From positions 1 through 58,759 of the forward strand of contig JANBPT010000189.1 of the NCBI GenBank assembly GCA_027575765.1: a DNA stretch of 58,759 nucleotides. Direction: 5' to 3'. Positions 25,527-36,497 of the stretch are shown in pieces. The position numbers and the translations under genes are program-made. How positions within the stretch are numbered: the first letter of the stretch is position 1; each line of letters starts with the position of its first letter. A model generated the notes under the pieces. The model was not told the origin of the DNA and ran no database searches. It worked only from the letters and a program-made list of their open reading frames with translations. Origin of the DNA: Tieghemiomyces parasiticus (Eukaryota > Kickxellomycota > Dimargaritomycetes > Dimargaritales > Dimargaritaceae).

Positions 25527-28166
25527 TTAGTACGGGGTCGTCTCGTTATCGGTGTCGACCTGGGCCTCGCCACCGGAGGAGACGGAAGTGAAGGAGCGGG
25601 ACTGTTCAATGTAATGGAGGGCCTCGGGGACCTCGGTGAAGAACAGACCGTGGCCAACTTTCTCGGATAGTCCAGAACGCTCAAAGGCAGTGAATAGGCC
25701 GGGGCGCAAGTGGACAAAACAGACCGTGACCTTTCGGAGGTGGTAAGACTCCACAATCTCACGGAGGATGGCCAAGGCGCTAGCATCTAGATCGGGCATT
25801 TGTTCCACGTCGAACACTACGGCGGAGGCCGGGGGCAGGCGAGCACGCTCCGATGGGTGCGTGGCCAGGTCTCCGAATAATTCAAGGCGCTTGAGACGGG
25901 CCTGGAGCTGGCCAGTGTTGGCAAAGAAGAGGGGTTCCTCAATGCGGACCACCATGATTCCTTCCACATGCTCGACACTGTCCGGATAGTCCGGGATGGG
26001 AACGAATTGGTCCTTGGTGCCCGTGCGTCGCCCCAGGATGGTGATACGCGGGACGGTGGTGCGTTGCAGTACGGTGAGCAGCGAGAGTATCACGGCCAAC
26101 AGAATCCCCACCTCAACCGACACCAGCATGGTGGACACGAAAATGAGAGTGAAGAGGGTCAGATCGTGCCAGGCGCCCACACGGTATAGGAAACGCAGCT
26201 CGCGCGGGGTCTTGGTGAGCAGGGATAGGGCGGTGTTGAAGATGATGGCGCTGAGCACCGTACGCGGGAGGTAGTGAAAGCACGGCAGCAGGAACAGGAT
26301 GGTCACCAGGACCACCAGGCCAGTAATGACCCCGGACATTTGCGTGCGGGCCTTGGCGCGATCGTTGAGTCGGCTGCGGGCGAGGGAGCCGAAGGCTGGA
26401 AAGGCACCAAACACACATCCGGCCAGGTTAGCGAGACCGATGGCTACTAGCTCTCGGTTGGGTGACACCGAGTAATGGTTCTTGCTGGCGTATTCGCGGG
26501 CAATGATGATGGACTCGACAATACCGATGGTCGAGATGAGCATCGCCGAGGTAAGTAGGTCCTTGTAAAAGATGGGTTCCGGGATCCGGGGAAGGGTTGG
26601 GTGCGGAAACCGCGCCTCCACGTTGCCAAAAATGGCAACTCCGTGGTCCTGCCAGCCCAGGACATAGCTAAGTACCGTAGTGACCACGACGGTGACCAGA
26701 ATCTCGGGGATTTGCTGCAGCCACCCGACGCGGCGGTAGCGTCGCTTAAGAAGGGTGCAGCCCACTAAAAAGGCGATGCAGCTCACCGAGATTCCCAGGG
26801 TAATCCAGTGGGACTGCTGGAAGTGAGCCACCACGTAGCGCACCTTGTCAACGGGCGAGGCGTGAAGGGGTAGGTCACCAGGTATACGGTTGAGACCAGT
26901 CAGAGGAATGAGCTGGCCGCAGATGATCACAAAGGCCACGGCGGTAACGAACCCGCGCAGCAGGGCCTTGGACAGGATGGAGTCCAGAAATCCGAGACGG
27001 AAGATACCCATGAGGAAGGTGATAAGCCCTACCAGGAAGCACACGACACGGGCCACTCCGGCGGCGGACAGAAAGGCGTCGGGGGCACTATCAGTCAGAC
27101 TGGGGTCTAAGGTGTGTTGGTAGTCAGTAATGATGGTACCCATTAGGGTAGAAATTAGGGCCTCGGGGCCCATAGCCAGATGACGTGATGTGCCAAAGAT
27201 GCCGTAGACGAGGTTGGGGATGAGGGCGGTGTATAACCCGTTGATAGGGTCCAGTTTGGCCAAGGACCCATACGATAGTGCTTGCGGAATCAGGAGGCAC
27301 GACACGGTAATGCCGGCCCGCAAGTCGTGGGAGAGGGCTGACCAGGTGTACTCGGGTAACCAGCTCACGATGGGCACGTAGTAGCGCAGCCGGGTGGCCA
27401 ACCGTTTCCACGTGGAGGCCACGGGGCCGCCGTTCCCCTCCCGGGTCCGATCGATGCTGCCGTGGATGCCAACGGTCGCGTCACCGTCTTCGTCATCGGT
27501 GGATGAGTGGGTGGTGTCCCTGCCGAGCCTGAGGCCAGGGGTGAGCGGGTATCGGAAATGGTCGCTATCACCTTCACCTGTTCCGCGGGGTAACGGGCTG
27601 AAGGTCACCTGGTGGACCGACCCACGCCGGGCCTGGAGTGACTGCGTATTGATACTAGGGAGGAGCGGTGACCCCTCGTCTGGTGGGAGGGGGGTGAGGC
27701 GGGAGGGAGTGCAACATAATTGTAGAGGAGTCAGGTGAGCCAATCTGTATTAGTATGGACTGTATGGGTATTTGCTGCGGGTTAAGCCGTCAGGCTACAC
27801 GACCAAGGAGGGGAGGACTCGGATGTTTGGACGATAGGCAGGGCTAAGGGTAAGCTGGGCAGGCTTGGCCGGCGCCTCGCCTCGAACATCTACATCACCA
27901 ACGGTTGACCAGGGGCCATCCCATTCCATCAGCGATGTGATGGCTGTGGGTAGAGCTTGCCTTCTTGGGTGGCCCCTAGGAAAGTAAGGGGGTAGGCCCT
28001 AGACTCAGCGAGGGATTCCTTAGCTAGAAGCACATATATCCAGAGCAGGACCAATAAAATCCCCGCAGACGAGCGGACGAGCAACCCAGTGGCCTGCCAA
28101 GTAGCCTCGTCGCCGTCTCACCGGTAGGGTGCACACTACCTACTACTTACTGGGAAATGTGACCAT
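25527..28166 (-). CDS. SulP-family sulfate transporter with STAS domain
   Basis: Exon 2 (27679-25527) codes for almost the whole protein. No usable in-frame ATG lies at its 5' end, where the first possible initiator is a TTG at 27743. A strong acceptor (pyrimidine tract ending CCACCAG, with CTGAC upstream) sits at 27680. A 16-nt exon at 28166-28151, encoding MVTFP plus one base before GTAAGT, fits the phase and gives 722 residues. This first exon is a model, not proven. The product is a SLC26/SulP anion transporter: a soluble N-terminus, then VPIVSWLPEYTWSALSHDL leading into about 12-14 helices with SCLLIPQALSYGSLA and GLYTALIPNLVYGIFGTSRH. A C-terminal STAS domain follows (VVFDVEQMPDLDASALAILR). 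Plasma-membrane uptake of sulfate is expected from the family. The tail is Ser-rich and may be phosphorylated. Confidence 0.88.
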
Positions 28167-29064
28167 TGCGACGGTTTAAAGTCCACGAGTAAGATGGGAG
28201 GCCTTGTCAGTATGGGCTAAGATGTGTAAGTAAACCAGGGCAAGGAACAACGGAAGGTAGAAGAAGCAAAGTTGCAGCGCTGAGGAGGAATGGTATTGTG
28301 TAAAACGGTAAGGGAATAGAGTAGAGACGGCAACACAAACTGCGACGTGAGGCGTATCTGTAGAAAAGAGGGGAAATGGGAGCGAGCGGCCCAAAGCGCC
28401 GCCTTGTTTACCACTGCTCGTTGGGGGGGGGGTGAACACCAGTGAAGGGCGGTGAAGCGGAGAGTGAAAATCGCCAACAAAGACGGAAGGGTGCAGGGTA
28501 AGAGGAGATAGGCGGGGCTAAAGCAACCTTTGGAGTACACATCTGGCAAAGACAGCAAGGTGCTATTAACTGCAGGGGGCGATCCCCTTTTTTTCCGACT
28601 TCAACATAGCCTATCGGCACAGTAAAGATTATGGGGCACTTATTGGTGACTATGTTGAACTTCAGGTAATGAATACGTCTGTAGGGACATTGGCGAGAGG
28701 CTCTGATTGAGGCTTAACCGGGCCAGGCTCCTACGGTAATTAAAAGGCTAAGGCAAGTGTGACAGGGCGAGGGGTTGACCAGCGTACTAGCCTTAACCGT
28801 CACTCTGAGGGCCAACCCTTTCCAAGGACTATTTGGGAGTTGTTCCACAACGAACTACGGTCTGAGGATTTACTGCTGGGGCGTCCTATAGCATTAAAAT
28901 ATCATATTATGCCTCCTTCAGGATCCATTTCAAACATAGTTTCCCTCGGATGAGTCTTGCTTGAATAAGAAAAAATACTAATCGTAGCAAAAAGTACGCG
29001 GTAGACGATGCCACTCAGGGGGGACTGACCTGAAGGCCGGAAGAAATCCTGCAGTCTCTTGACC
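28167..29064. other. Intergenic region, no gene found
   Basis: Upstream of the modelled first exon of the sulfate transporter. Contains a G10 run (28423) and AT-rich patches. No open frame with coding character. Confidence 0.45.
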
Positions 29065-29465
29065 ATGGTGGAGCGGATGGTGTTCGCTGCTCTGTTACCA
29101 GCCTCACGCATTGCCCACCACTTCAATGGCGTCACCCGCTCGGTTTACACCAAGCCAGCCAGGCCAACTCCTCATTCCAATGAGACAGATTTCCCAAGTA
29201 AGCCTACTAGTCAGCCATGATTCCCCAGTGCTCACGTCGCCGCACACTGTGACTTGCCATAGACTTGCATCACAGGAACCCGCAACGGCACCCAGTCAAA
29301 CCAGTTGGGGGAAATTGCGTACTTATACACGGTAGATTAAGGGATAGGGTGTGATTGTGGGATAGCTCGTCCCAAACAACGCAACACTAGCGTTTGCCTG
29401 CCCCTTCCCCCCCAGGCCTATGTGCCCCAGACTATTTCTCGCCTGCTCTCCGTGTGGCCTCATGA
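29065..29465 (+). CDS. Candidate small two-exon gene with mitochondrial-type leader
   Basis: A tentative gene not resting on homology. An ATG in a GACCATGG context opens 44 codons that end at a GTAAGC donor (29198). A long C-tract ending CCCAG (29415) gives an acceptor in matching phase, and the joined frame stops at a TGA after 60 residues. The N-terminus MVERMVFAALLPASRIAHHF is hydrophobic and basic with no acidic residue after position 3, followed by TRSVYTKPARP, which resembles a mitochondrial presequence. I do not recognise the protein, and the second exon is only 50 nt, so the model could be chance. It lies about 240 bp upstream of CDC123 on the same strand and might instead be part of that gene's leader. 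Confidence 0.22.
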
Positions 29466-29705
29466 CCGGCCCTTCCTATTTCCACACCGCTACTCGTCAA
29501 GGGCTGACCTTGAAGATTCAGCAGCCGCTGCCATAGATTTCGGACCGGACCACGATGGGAGCCCAAGCCCTTGGGCCAGGTCCCACCGGCCTGCCCAAGT
29601 ATGCGCCTTATCGACTTGCACCCGCCCCCTTCCTCCACACCCAGTATACCCTTAACTTTATAAGCCTTGGACCGACGTTGTAGCCCACGGCGCCGTACTT
29701 ACACC

Positions 29706-30827
29706 ATGGTCAACATCACCGAACCTAACCTGTCGATTCCGACTGTGACCCGACGGGACATTGAACGGTGTTCCTTCAGCAATTGGTACCCGCAGTTCCG
29801 GAGCCACACCATCAGGTCCAAGGTTCTTAAGCCCATTCCGACTGATCTGCTCACCTACCTGCGGCAGGACGGGCTGGTTCTGCCCCCCACCGTCGAAGAA
29901 GTGGCCGGCGAGGACGAGGACGGGAACTCCGCGGCCGACGACTCCTCCAGCGGCCAAATTGAGGGAGACGGTAGCGACGATGAGGAGGCCGGAGAGGTGC
30001 CGGCTGCACCGGACCTCACAGAGGTGGTCGCCGAACTACGGCGACTCATCGGGGAGCTCGGGGGCGCCGTGTTCCCAAAACTGAACTGGAGTGCTCCGCG
30101 AGACGCAACCTGGATCGCCAGCACCAACACCCTGCGGTGTACCACCCCGGATGAGATCCTGCTCCTCCTCAAAAGCTCCGACTGCGTATCTGATGACCTG
30201 AGCCGACCGTACCGTGAAGCGGCCCATTCCATCGTCTCGAGCCCCATTGGCCAGGGGGCGAACCGCACCGGAGCGACGGAGACTACCATCTCCGCCGATA
30301 CCCACGAGCCACTGGCCGAGGCGGACACTGAACTGGTGCTACGCAAGTGGTCGAACCTCAACCCTGCCCTCGAATTCCGCGCCTTCGTTGTCCGCGGCCA
30401 ACTGCGCGCCGTCAGCCAAATGGACCTTAATCACTACCCGTTCCTGACCGCCGACGAGCCGGTCCTACGCGAACGTATCCATTCGTTTATGCAGCACACC
30501 GTGATCCCCGAGTTCCCCGTCGACACGTACGCGGTCGATCTCTACGTGCTGTCGGACCACTCACGGGTCTACATTGTCGATTTCAACCCGCTGGGCGCTG
30601 ATTCGGATACGATCCTGGTGGACTGGGAAGACCTAATAGGCGAACCGAACACCGCCGATGGAGGTGGCAATGGTACTGACGATACCCCCATTCACCTATT
30701 CCCGGCCAATGCTGACGGGTTGCGCTTCTCCACCGGCCGATACTCCCAGAACCGGTTCCCCGTGGACCTAAACGCCTCGAACTACCAGCAGAGCCTTGAC
30801 ACCCTGATGCGCACCACCCACCCTTAA
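29706..30827 (+). CDS. CDC123: CDC123/D123 family: eIF2 assembly factor
   Basis: Single exon, 373 residues. CDC123 is an ATP-grasp-like cytosolic protein that binds eIF2 gamma and promotes assembly of the eIF2 trimer, and so controls translation initiation. The family pattern is complete: ERCSFSNWYPQFRSHTIRSK near the N-terminus, then YLRQDGLVLPP, an acidic linker (about residues 66-100), VFPKLNWSAPRDATWI, ALEFRAFVVRGQLRAVSQMD and the C-terminal metal/ATP-binding block VYIVDFNPLGADSDTILVDW. The start at 29706 (ACACCATGG) is preferred over an in-frame ATG at 29667, which would add 13 residues of no family character. It is a little longer than yeast Cdc123 because of the acidic loop and a short Gly/Asp insert near residue 320. 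Confidence 0.93.
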   Translation: MVNITEPNLSIPTVTRRDIERCSFSNWYPQFRSHTIRSKVLKPIPTDLLTYLRQDGLVLPPTVEEVAGEDEDGNSAADDSSSGQIEGDGSDDEEAGEVPAAPDLTEVVAELRRLIGELGGAVFPKLNWSAPRDATWIASTNTLRCTTPDEILLLLKSSDCVSDDLSRPYREAAHSIVSSPIGQGANRTGATETTISADTHEPLAEADTELVLRKWSNLNPALEFRAFVVRGQLRAVSQMDLNHYPFLTADEPVLRERIHSFMQHTVIPEFPVDTYAVDLYVLSDHSRVYIVDFNPLGADSDTILVDWEDLIGEPNTADGGGNGTDDTPIHLFPANADGLRFSTGRYSQNRFPVDLNASNYQQSLDTLMRTTHP

Positions 30828-31591
30828 GCGATGTGTGTACTACTTTCCACTACCTATCTCCTCCTTCCTCTCAGGGCGGGCGGAGTCATTCATCAACCTT
30901 AGTGGGATTAGTGGCAGCAACACTACCGACCACTATCAAAAAGCAACGTCAGTCTGACCTGTCTAGTCAAGCCCACTGGCTTCACGATGTCAATATCCTA
31001 ATATATGGCCTTTTCCAATTCTCTCTGAACGGACGGCAGTTTGCCAAGTTCTTCAGCTTTTATATGATTCTTTTGAAGCCTTCAATAGAGAAAAATAAAC
31101 ATCATTAGCTGTACAGGAGCCGTTCGCCTATACCAGCCCAGAAGATATTCATCTAAAAATAAAGCTATCGGTGTCTTGCTCTACATATAATATATTTATC
31201 CATCACCCCAGTAATCACCTCCTAAGTCCGCGTCTACTACACCAGCGTATGGTAATGGGGCATACCGATTACTTGTGGCCGCAAGGGGTCCAGCCAGTTG
31301 GAGCGTAGGCTTATATAAAATGAACCCATGCGTGTACTTAAACGAAAAGAATAGGATTGGTGAAAAAAAAACACGATAAAGATCGCCTTAAAGGAAAATA
31401 ACCACAGGAGTGCAATAGGCTTAGTCATACGGGTTCGTGTTGTGTGCTGCTGTCTGCGACCAGACTTAACTCTAGAGGCTAGCTATGGGTCAGCGAGTAG
31501 AAGATCGTCTCGATCGGGTGGCAGTGAATCAAAAAGTCCATCCGAATCAGCGTTACAACCGCTTCATGGCTATCCTACATGCTCAGGGTAG
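30828..31591. other. Region between convergent CDC123 and truncated ECM29
   Basis: AT-rich sequence of about 760 bp. It is where the remaining two-thirds of ECM29 would have to begin. One short open stretch at about 31490-31580 on the minus strand (SHEAVVTLIRMDFLIHCHPI) might be a remnant, but it does not resemble the family. Confidence 0.5.
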
Positions 31592-33664
31592 CTAACCGTC
31601 GGCTAGCATCTCCTGCGCTAGCAACTGTACCGTGGGCTCAAGATCAGTCACCAAGACGGAAGCTATCCCTTGATAAATGGGGTCAGTTTGCCTGAAAGCG
31701 GCCTGGGCAAGGTGAAAAGCGTAGTAGCGTCGTATGGCGACGTTCTGACAGTCAGATATAGTATAGGACGAATAATTTTAAGTGGTTAGAGATAACTAGA
31801 AGACATGATATTCCAACGTCAGCAGTGCATCACAGCTGAGGAGGCGGAGGCACTGGGTAGAAACTTTGAAATACTTCATTTCCAACTTACATTATGCACG
31901 TTGGCCTGGAGAACATGCTCCATGGTGGCCAAGTCATAGGGGGAGGCCCAGTCGTCCATATCGGTAAGGACAATGGCAAGCGAACGCAGCGCCACTGTCA
32001 CCGATTTTTGGAGCGTAGGGTAGGGGGTGTCGAGCTCGTTGAATAGGTACGCGACAATGTTGAGGTGACCGCGGATCACAGTAGGTACCGCTTCCAAAAG
32101 CATGCCCAGGGTGGGATAGGCCTCGTAGCGGACATCCTCAGCATCCTCCTCTTCCAAGTCCCAGTCGGTATCATGGATCACATCGAGCAGACCCATCAAA
32201 AGTTCAGGGGCGGCAGCTTCGACCCGTGCCGAGTCGCCATTGACGATTAGCGAACGAATAAGTTTTTCTCCTGCCTCGTAAGTGTCGCTCAACGCCGCAC
32301 CAAAGCAGCTCGCATCCATGGCGATGTGCACTAGCTGTGAGAACCACTCTGTCGCACGGACTGAGCGGCGGAGGTAATGGAGGGTGTAGAATCGAATGAA
32401 ACCCTGTTCACTGCCCTGATCAATACGGAAACGGTCGTCTCCCCGGATGAAGCTAGGATGCTGGATTACATAATACAGGTCTATCAGCCCCTGGATTAAC
32501 GGCCCGTCCGTGCAATCCCAGTCTTCAGGGTTTCTTTTCAGACTGGTGCCCAAGCTTTCCACGGAGGTTAGGATTTGGTCGCAGGACCCGGCAATGAAAG
32601 TCGGGAGTTGATGGCTTCGGATGAAGCTCAGGGTCTCAGGGCGGTCATCCGGGGTCAGGTTGGGCGCGTACTCCAGGTGACGCAGGATGTTGATCTACCA
32701 ATCAAGACAGGCCGGTAGGGTAAACGAACGATTAATATCGAGATTAAACAGCAGTCGGTAAGGTAGTAAACGTTTCGTTAAGTAAGCCTGTGCAACGGCC
32801 GGAGGAAGCCGGGCCACACATGTACGTACCTTGATGTTTTGCAGCGCGCTGCGGTTTCCCACCCACGGGGCCTGGCCACCGTGGGTGATGAGATCCATTT
32901 CGCCTGCGCTCAGGCCGGGGCAGTAGGAGGCTAATCTATCCGCCGTATACTGGTCCAGGTCGCCTGGCAGGAGGATTACCTTGAGGAATAGACGGTAAAG
33001 GTGGGTGCTGGCTAGTTTGGAGAGCTTCGGTGCCGTGGAACGCTGCTCCAGTTTTTTCAGGTCAAGCGGACTCGCCAGTGTATTGAGAAGCAGGGCAATG
33101 AGGACCTTGTGGTGAGTTTCCGGCTTCTTCGGGAGTGCGTTGGCCAAGTCGTGGAAGTATTCAAATCGGGTCTGGTTGTTCAAGCTGCTGAGGCCCCTCT
33201 GAAGATTTTGGAGGACCTGGCTACTGAATTTGTAGAATTCAACAGGTCTGGTTTCCGGTGCCAAGTACAAGGCCAGCAGGGCTGTCACCGACCGCAGAAG
33301 GGATTGGCCCTCGAGAAGTTGGTTAACATGGTACATCAGGCCACCGACTCGACCACTGGACGGTTGGGACACCGCCAAACAATCTAACGTAAGAGCTAGC
33401 TGCTGATCAACCTCGAAGCGAGTTGTGTTGGCTAAGGTGAGGCCATTACCGAAATCCTCGACGAATTCTGTGATCCATAGGTGGAGTTGGTTTCAGGGAA
33501 GATGATGTGAATGTTGGTCAGGACCTAGCGGCTCTACGGTGGTAGGCACGGTACACGACTTTCCTTCTGATCACTATGTAAACCGTTCGTCGTCCTTTCA
33601 ATTTGGAGCGGTTCTACAGAGATGCCATGGATCTGGAATACTTACCCTGGTCGCAAGGGATCAT
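31592..33664 (-). CDS. ECM29: ECM29-like proteasome adaptor, N-terminal third only (truncated)
   Basis: Four exons in agreeing phase: 33664-33646 (19 nt), 33467-32830, 32694-31891 and 31744-31592, giving 537 residues. ECM29 is a long HEAT-repeat protein (about 1,700-1,900 residues) that tethers or remodels the 26S proteasome. Family landmarks in order are: an N-terminal segment like the DTD/FE region (LTLANTTRFE, then MYHVNQLLEGQSLLRSVTAL); CPGLSAGEMDLITHGGQAPW; RSHQLPTFIAGSCDQILTSV; LIQGLIDLYY; YEAYPTLGMLLEAVPT; and NVAIRRYYAFHLAQAAFRQT. These align with roughly the first 550 residues of the family. The frame then stops at TAG (31592), about 770 bp from the convergent CDC123 gene, so the C-terminal two-thirds cannot fit. 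Codon use is less GC-rich than in neighbouring genes. It may be a pseudogene fragment, a rearranged or split gene, or an expressed short form. The 19-nt first exon is the least certain part. Confidence 0.72.
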
Positions 33665-36497
33665 GGTAAAGTTAAACTTGCAGAAGGCTTTGGGTGGCGG
33701 GCGGGTGGGTGGGGGGCCAGGTAGGTGTAAAATTGAAGTGAAATAATTGACCGATTGTTTCTCGAGTTGGCGCATCAGAGGGAGGGCATGGCCAGCCTGT
33801 CTTATATAGCTTTGTGAGATAGGACACTGTTAACGACCCGTACGTGTGAGATTCACTTCTTATTGCGTGAAGTGTAACCGAGAAGCTACATGATGGTGAA
33901 GGACACAAGTCTTTGTGATGCCCTGCTGCCTACCTCCTAAGACGGCGACAATGGATCTGTGATTATTCAAAGTGATTTTCCGCTGTCCCACTCAAGCCCC
34001 GCTTTCCATGGGGTCTATCGCATCACGTTTATCATGGTATGCGCTCTACAAGGCAGGACCATGGCCACTCATAGCTTCCAAATTCCCCGAGAAGGAATTG
34101 GTCGGAAATAGTTCGGCATAGTATAGATTGGTCACGGAAGAATCGACAGGAAAGTCCCGATTGAGGGTATTTCCAGTGGGCTGAACTCGTCACGTTAAGG
34201 GATTGCCTTGACCATGTAGGGACCGCTTAGCAGGCCACACGGATAGGGCATTGCAACAAAGTCACACTACGAATTTTGACAGTCAAAGCTTCCCCATGTA
34301 GCCACCCCCCGGCGCCACCAATTGGGTCGCCTTGCTCGTTAAATAGGGCTGTTGGTTGGATTGGTACACAGGTTAGGCACGAGCCAGAAGCAGTTTTGGC
34401 AGCGACGGTAGAATCCTCTACTGGCCGTTCACATTAGGCGACCCTCTGTACGCCACTCAATGGCATACTTCCCAACCTCCACGGCAGCCGTCCATTCTTG
34501 GCCTCGGCGCTTTCCTATTGGAAATGGGTGGTTGATAAGCAGTATATCGTAGCCATCCACTCTTTCCGTGGGCTTATGACTCGGTCAAGGCCGGCGTGCA
34601 GATACATGTTAAGATAGACTACATTTACGATATTTAGGGTGGTCAAAAGTGATGAAAGCTTAGCCATACAATTCCGGTGCTTGTGTATTAGGCGAGACCC
34701 CGCGGGGCAGTTTGTTGCAAACGTAAGCGAGATAGAGAAAGTGTAAAATAAGGAATATTAGTAGTTAGGTTGATGGGTTTATATACCCGAGAAGTGTGTG
34801 GGAAATTGGGTCTTTTGCTGGGGTCTTGGATAGATAGTCATGAAGGTGCTGAGTGCGTTGCCCTGGCCAATCGTAGGTGTTGGTGCGGCGGTGCCTGTTC
34901 CTGTGTGGCGTTGTGGTGACTTGCAGGCTTCTGCGGAGTGTCGGCTTTTGGATCCCGGCATCAACCCTTTTACAAAAAATTCATGACTTGAAATTTTAAC
35001 TCGCCGAAGGCAGCACCATTTTGGGTACCATGCCCTTTAAAACGAGCAGTGAACCGACCCGAAATAAAGAATCAAATTACAATTACAATTTAAATTTACA
35101 AATCGACTAGTTATTCACTCCATCTACTACTTTGATATCGAAACGTCACCCGTGTGCACCTCCGATCTCGTTGCTGTTTTCGCCCGCGAAGTATTGCCCG
35201 TGTGCGCCTTCAACCCCGTTCCCTCTTACTGCGTACTGTCCCTTGTTTACACCTTCTAATTATCATATTTCATTTATTCTAAATCTACTACAAAACAGAG
35301 TATTATAAAACATTTCATTTTTTAAAAAATTAAAAACACACCAAAAAATATTATAGTGTCCTCCCTTCGCCTCCTTATTCTAACTTCTTTACCTATTGAT
35401 CTTATACCCACTGCTCTCAAAAACAACGCTGTCACCTACCATGCCGTTCAACACCTCGGATTCGCCGACCCGACAAGTGGAATCAGACCCCCCCCCTCGA
35501 ACAAACCCACCACCACACATGCACCTCCACCCTAAGTTAGGTACCCTAGATTTCTCCACAGGTTGCACAAAGTGGTAGGCGGAAATAATGAATTCCTAGG
35601 GATACGACAATTCATCATGACCGGTGAAGTACGACGTTTGAATAACACTGGGCTTGGTACGACATCGGTGTGCTGGAATGAGTACAAGTCGAAGACTAGG
35701 ATACCACATCCGACCGCCAACAATGGCGGGTAAGTTGTACAAGCAGATCTAGTCCATGCCACAGAAGACAACAACTTCCATTAGGTAACTAGACGCCTGA
35801 CACGCCTGCTTATGGCGCTGGTCATTGGTACGGTTTATGAGGGTAAAGCGATTAACGTAGCTGCAGTCACAGGCTCTCGGACGGAGTGGTACACATATGA
35901 CTTAAGAGGATTGCGAAAAACCCGGGGTAGGCGGCTACCGGCTAGTCGGTGCCCATTCATCATAAACCTGGCAATGGTAAGGAGTAATACATCTGTGGAA
36001 GCTGCTCTGCAAGTAAGTGTTCGATTAAAGATGGAGGTGCGCCATCCAGACTGACCAGTCCTGGCACCGTTAGACGACACTAGTATGACTATAGTCTGAG
36101 ATTTACGACTTCGTCCTACTCAACCATGTTGCACTGCCTGCTTACGTGGTTGTTATATGATTAAAATAGGCGCATGCGTACGTTGAATTGGAAGGAGGGA
36201 GAGTTATTGGTCAACGAACCTAGTGTAGGTTTTAAAAGGGGTCGTTCGGGATAATGCAGGGCAAAAATAGCTACCCAACTACATTGAGCAGTTGGGAATG
36301 TTTGGTCAAAGCAAAGTATGCCAGTACCGTAGAATGAAATAGTCGTACAAATGCAGCTAGGTGGCAAAGCGAATATATTGGAACCGGGCGGAGTAGCATT
36401 GGATTGGTATGGCAGTTAATAGACGAGGATACCAGTCTGAGTAGCTGGTTTAGAGTTGTACTGGCAACCTCTTCCCCAGTATGTGTGGCTAATTATG
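33665..36497. other. Long intergenic region, no gene found
   Basis: About 2.8 kb with no supported gene. The middle (35.0-35.4 kb) is unusually AT-rich and is described separately. No further ECM29 exon could be found here, which agrees with the N-terminus starting at 33664. Confidence 0.5.
35056..35360. repeat. AT-rich island with an imperfect direct repeat
   Basis: Two AT-rich blocks (about 35065-35105 and 35256-35357) flank a more GC-balanced segment. In that segment a 24-base unit beginning CCCGTGTGC occurs twice (35149 and 35197), about 80 percent identical. The composition differs sharply from its surroundings. It could be the remains of a repeat element or LTR, but there is no coding or terminal evidence. 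Confidence 0.4.
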
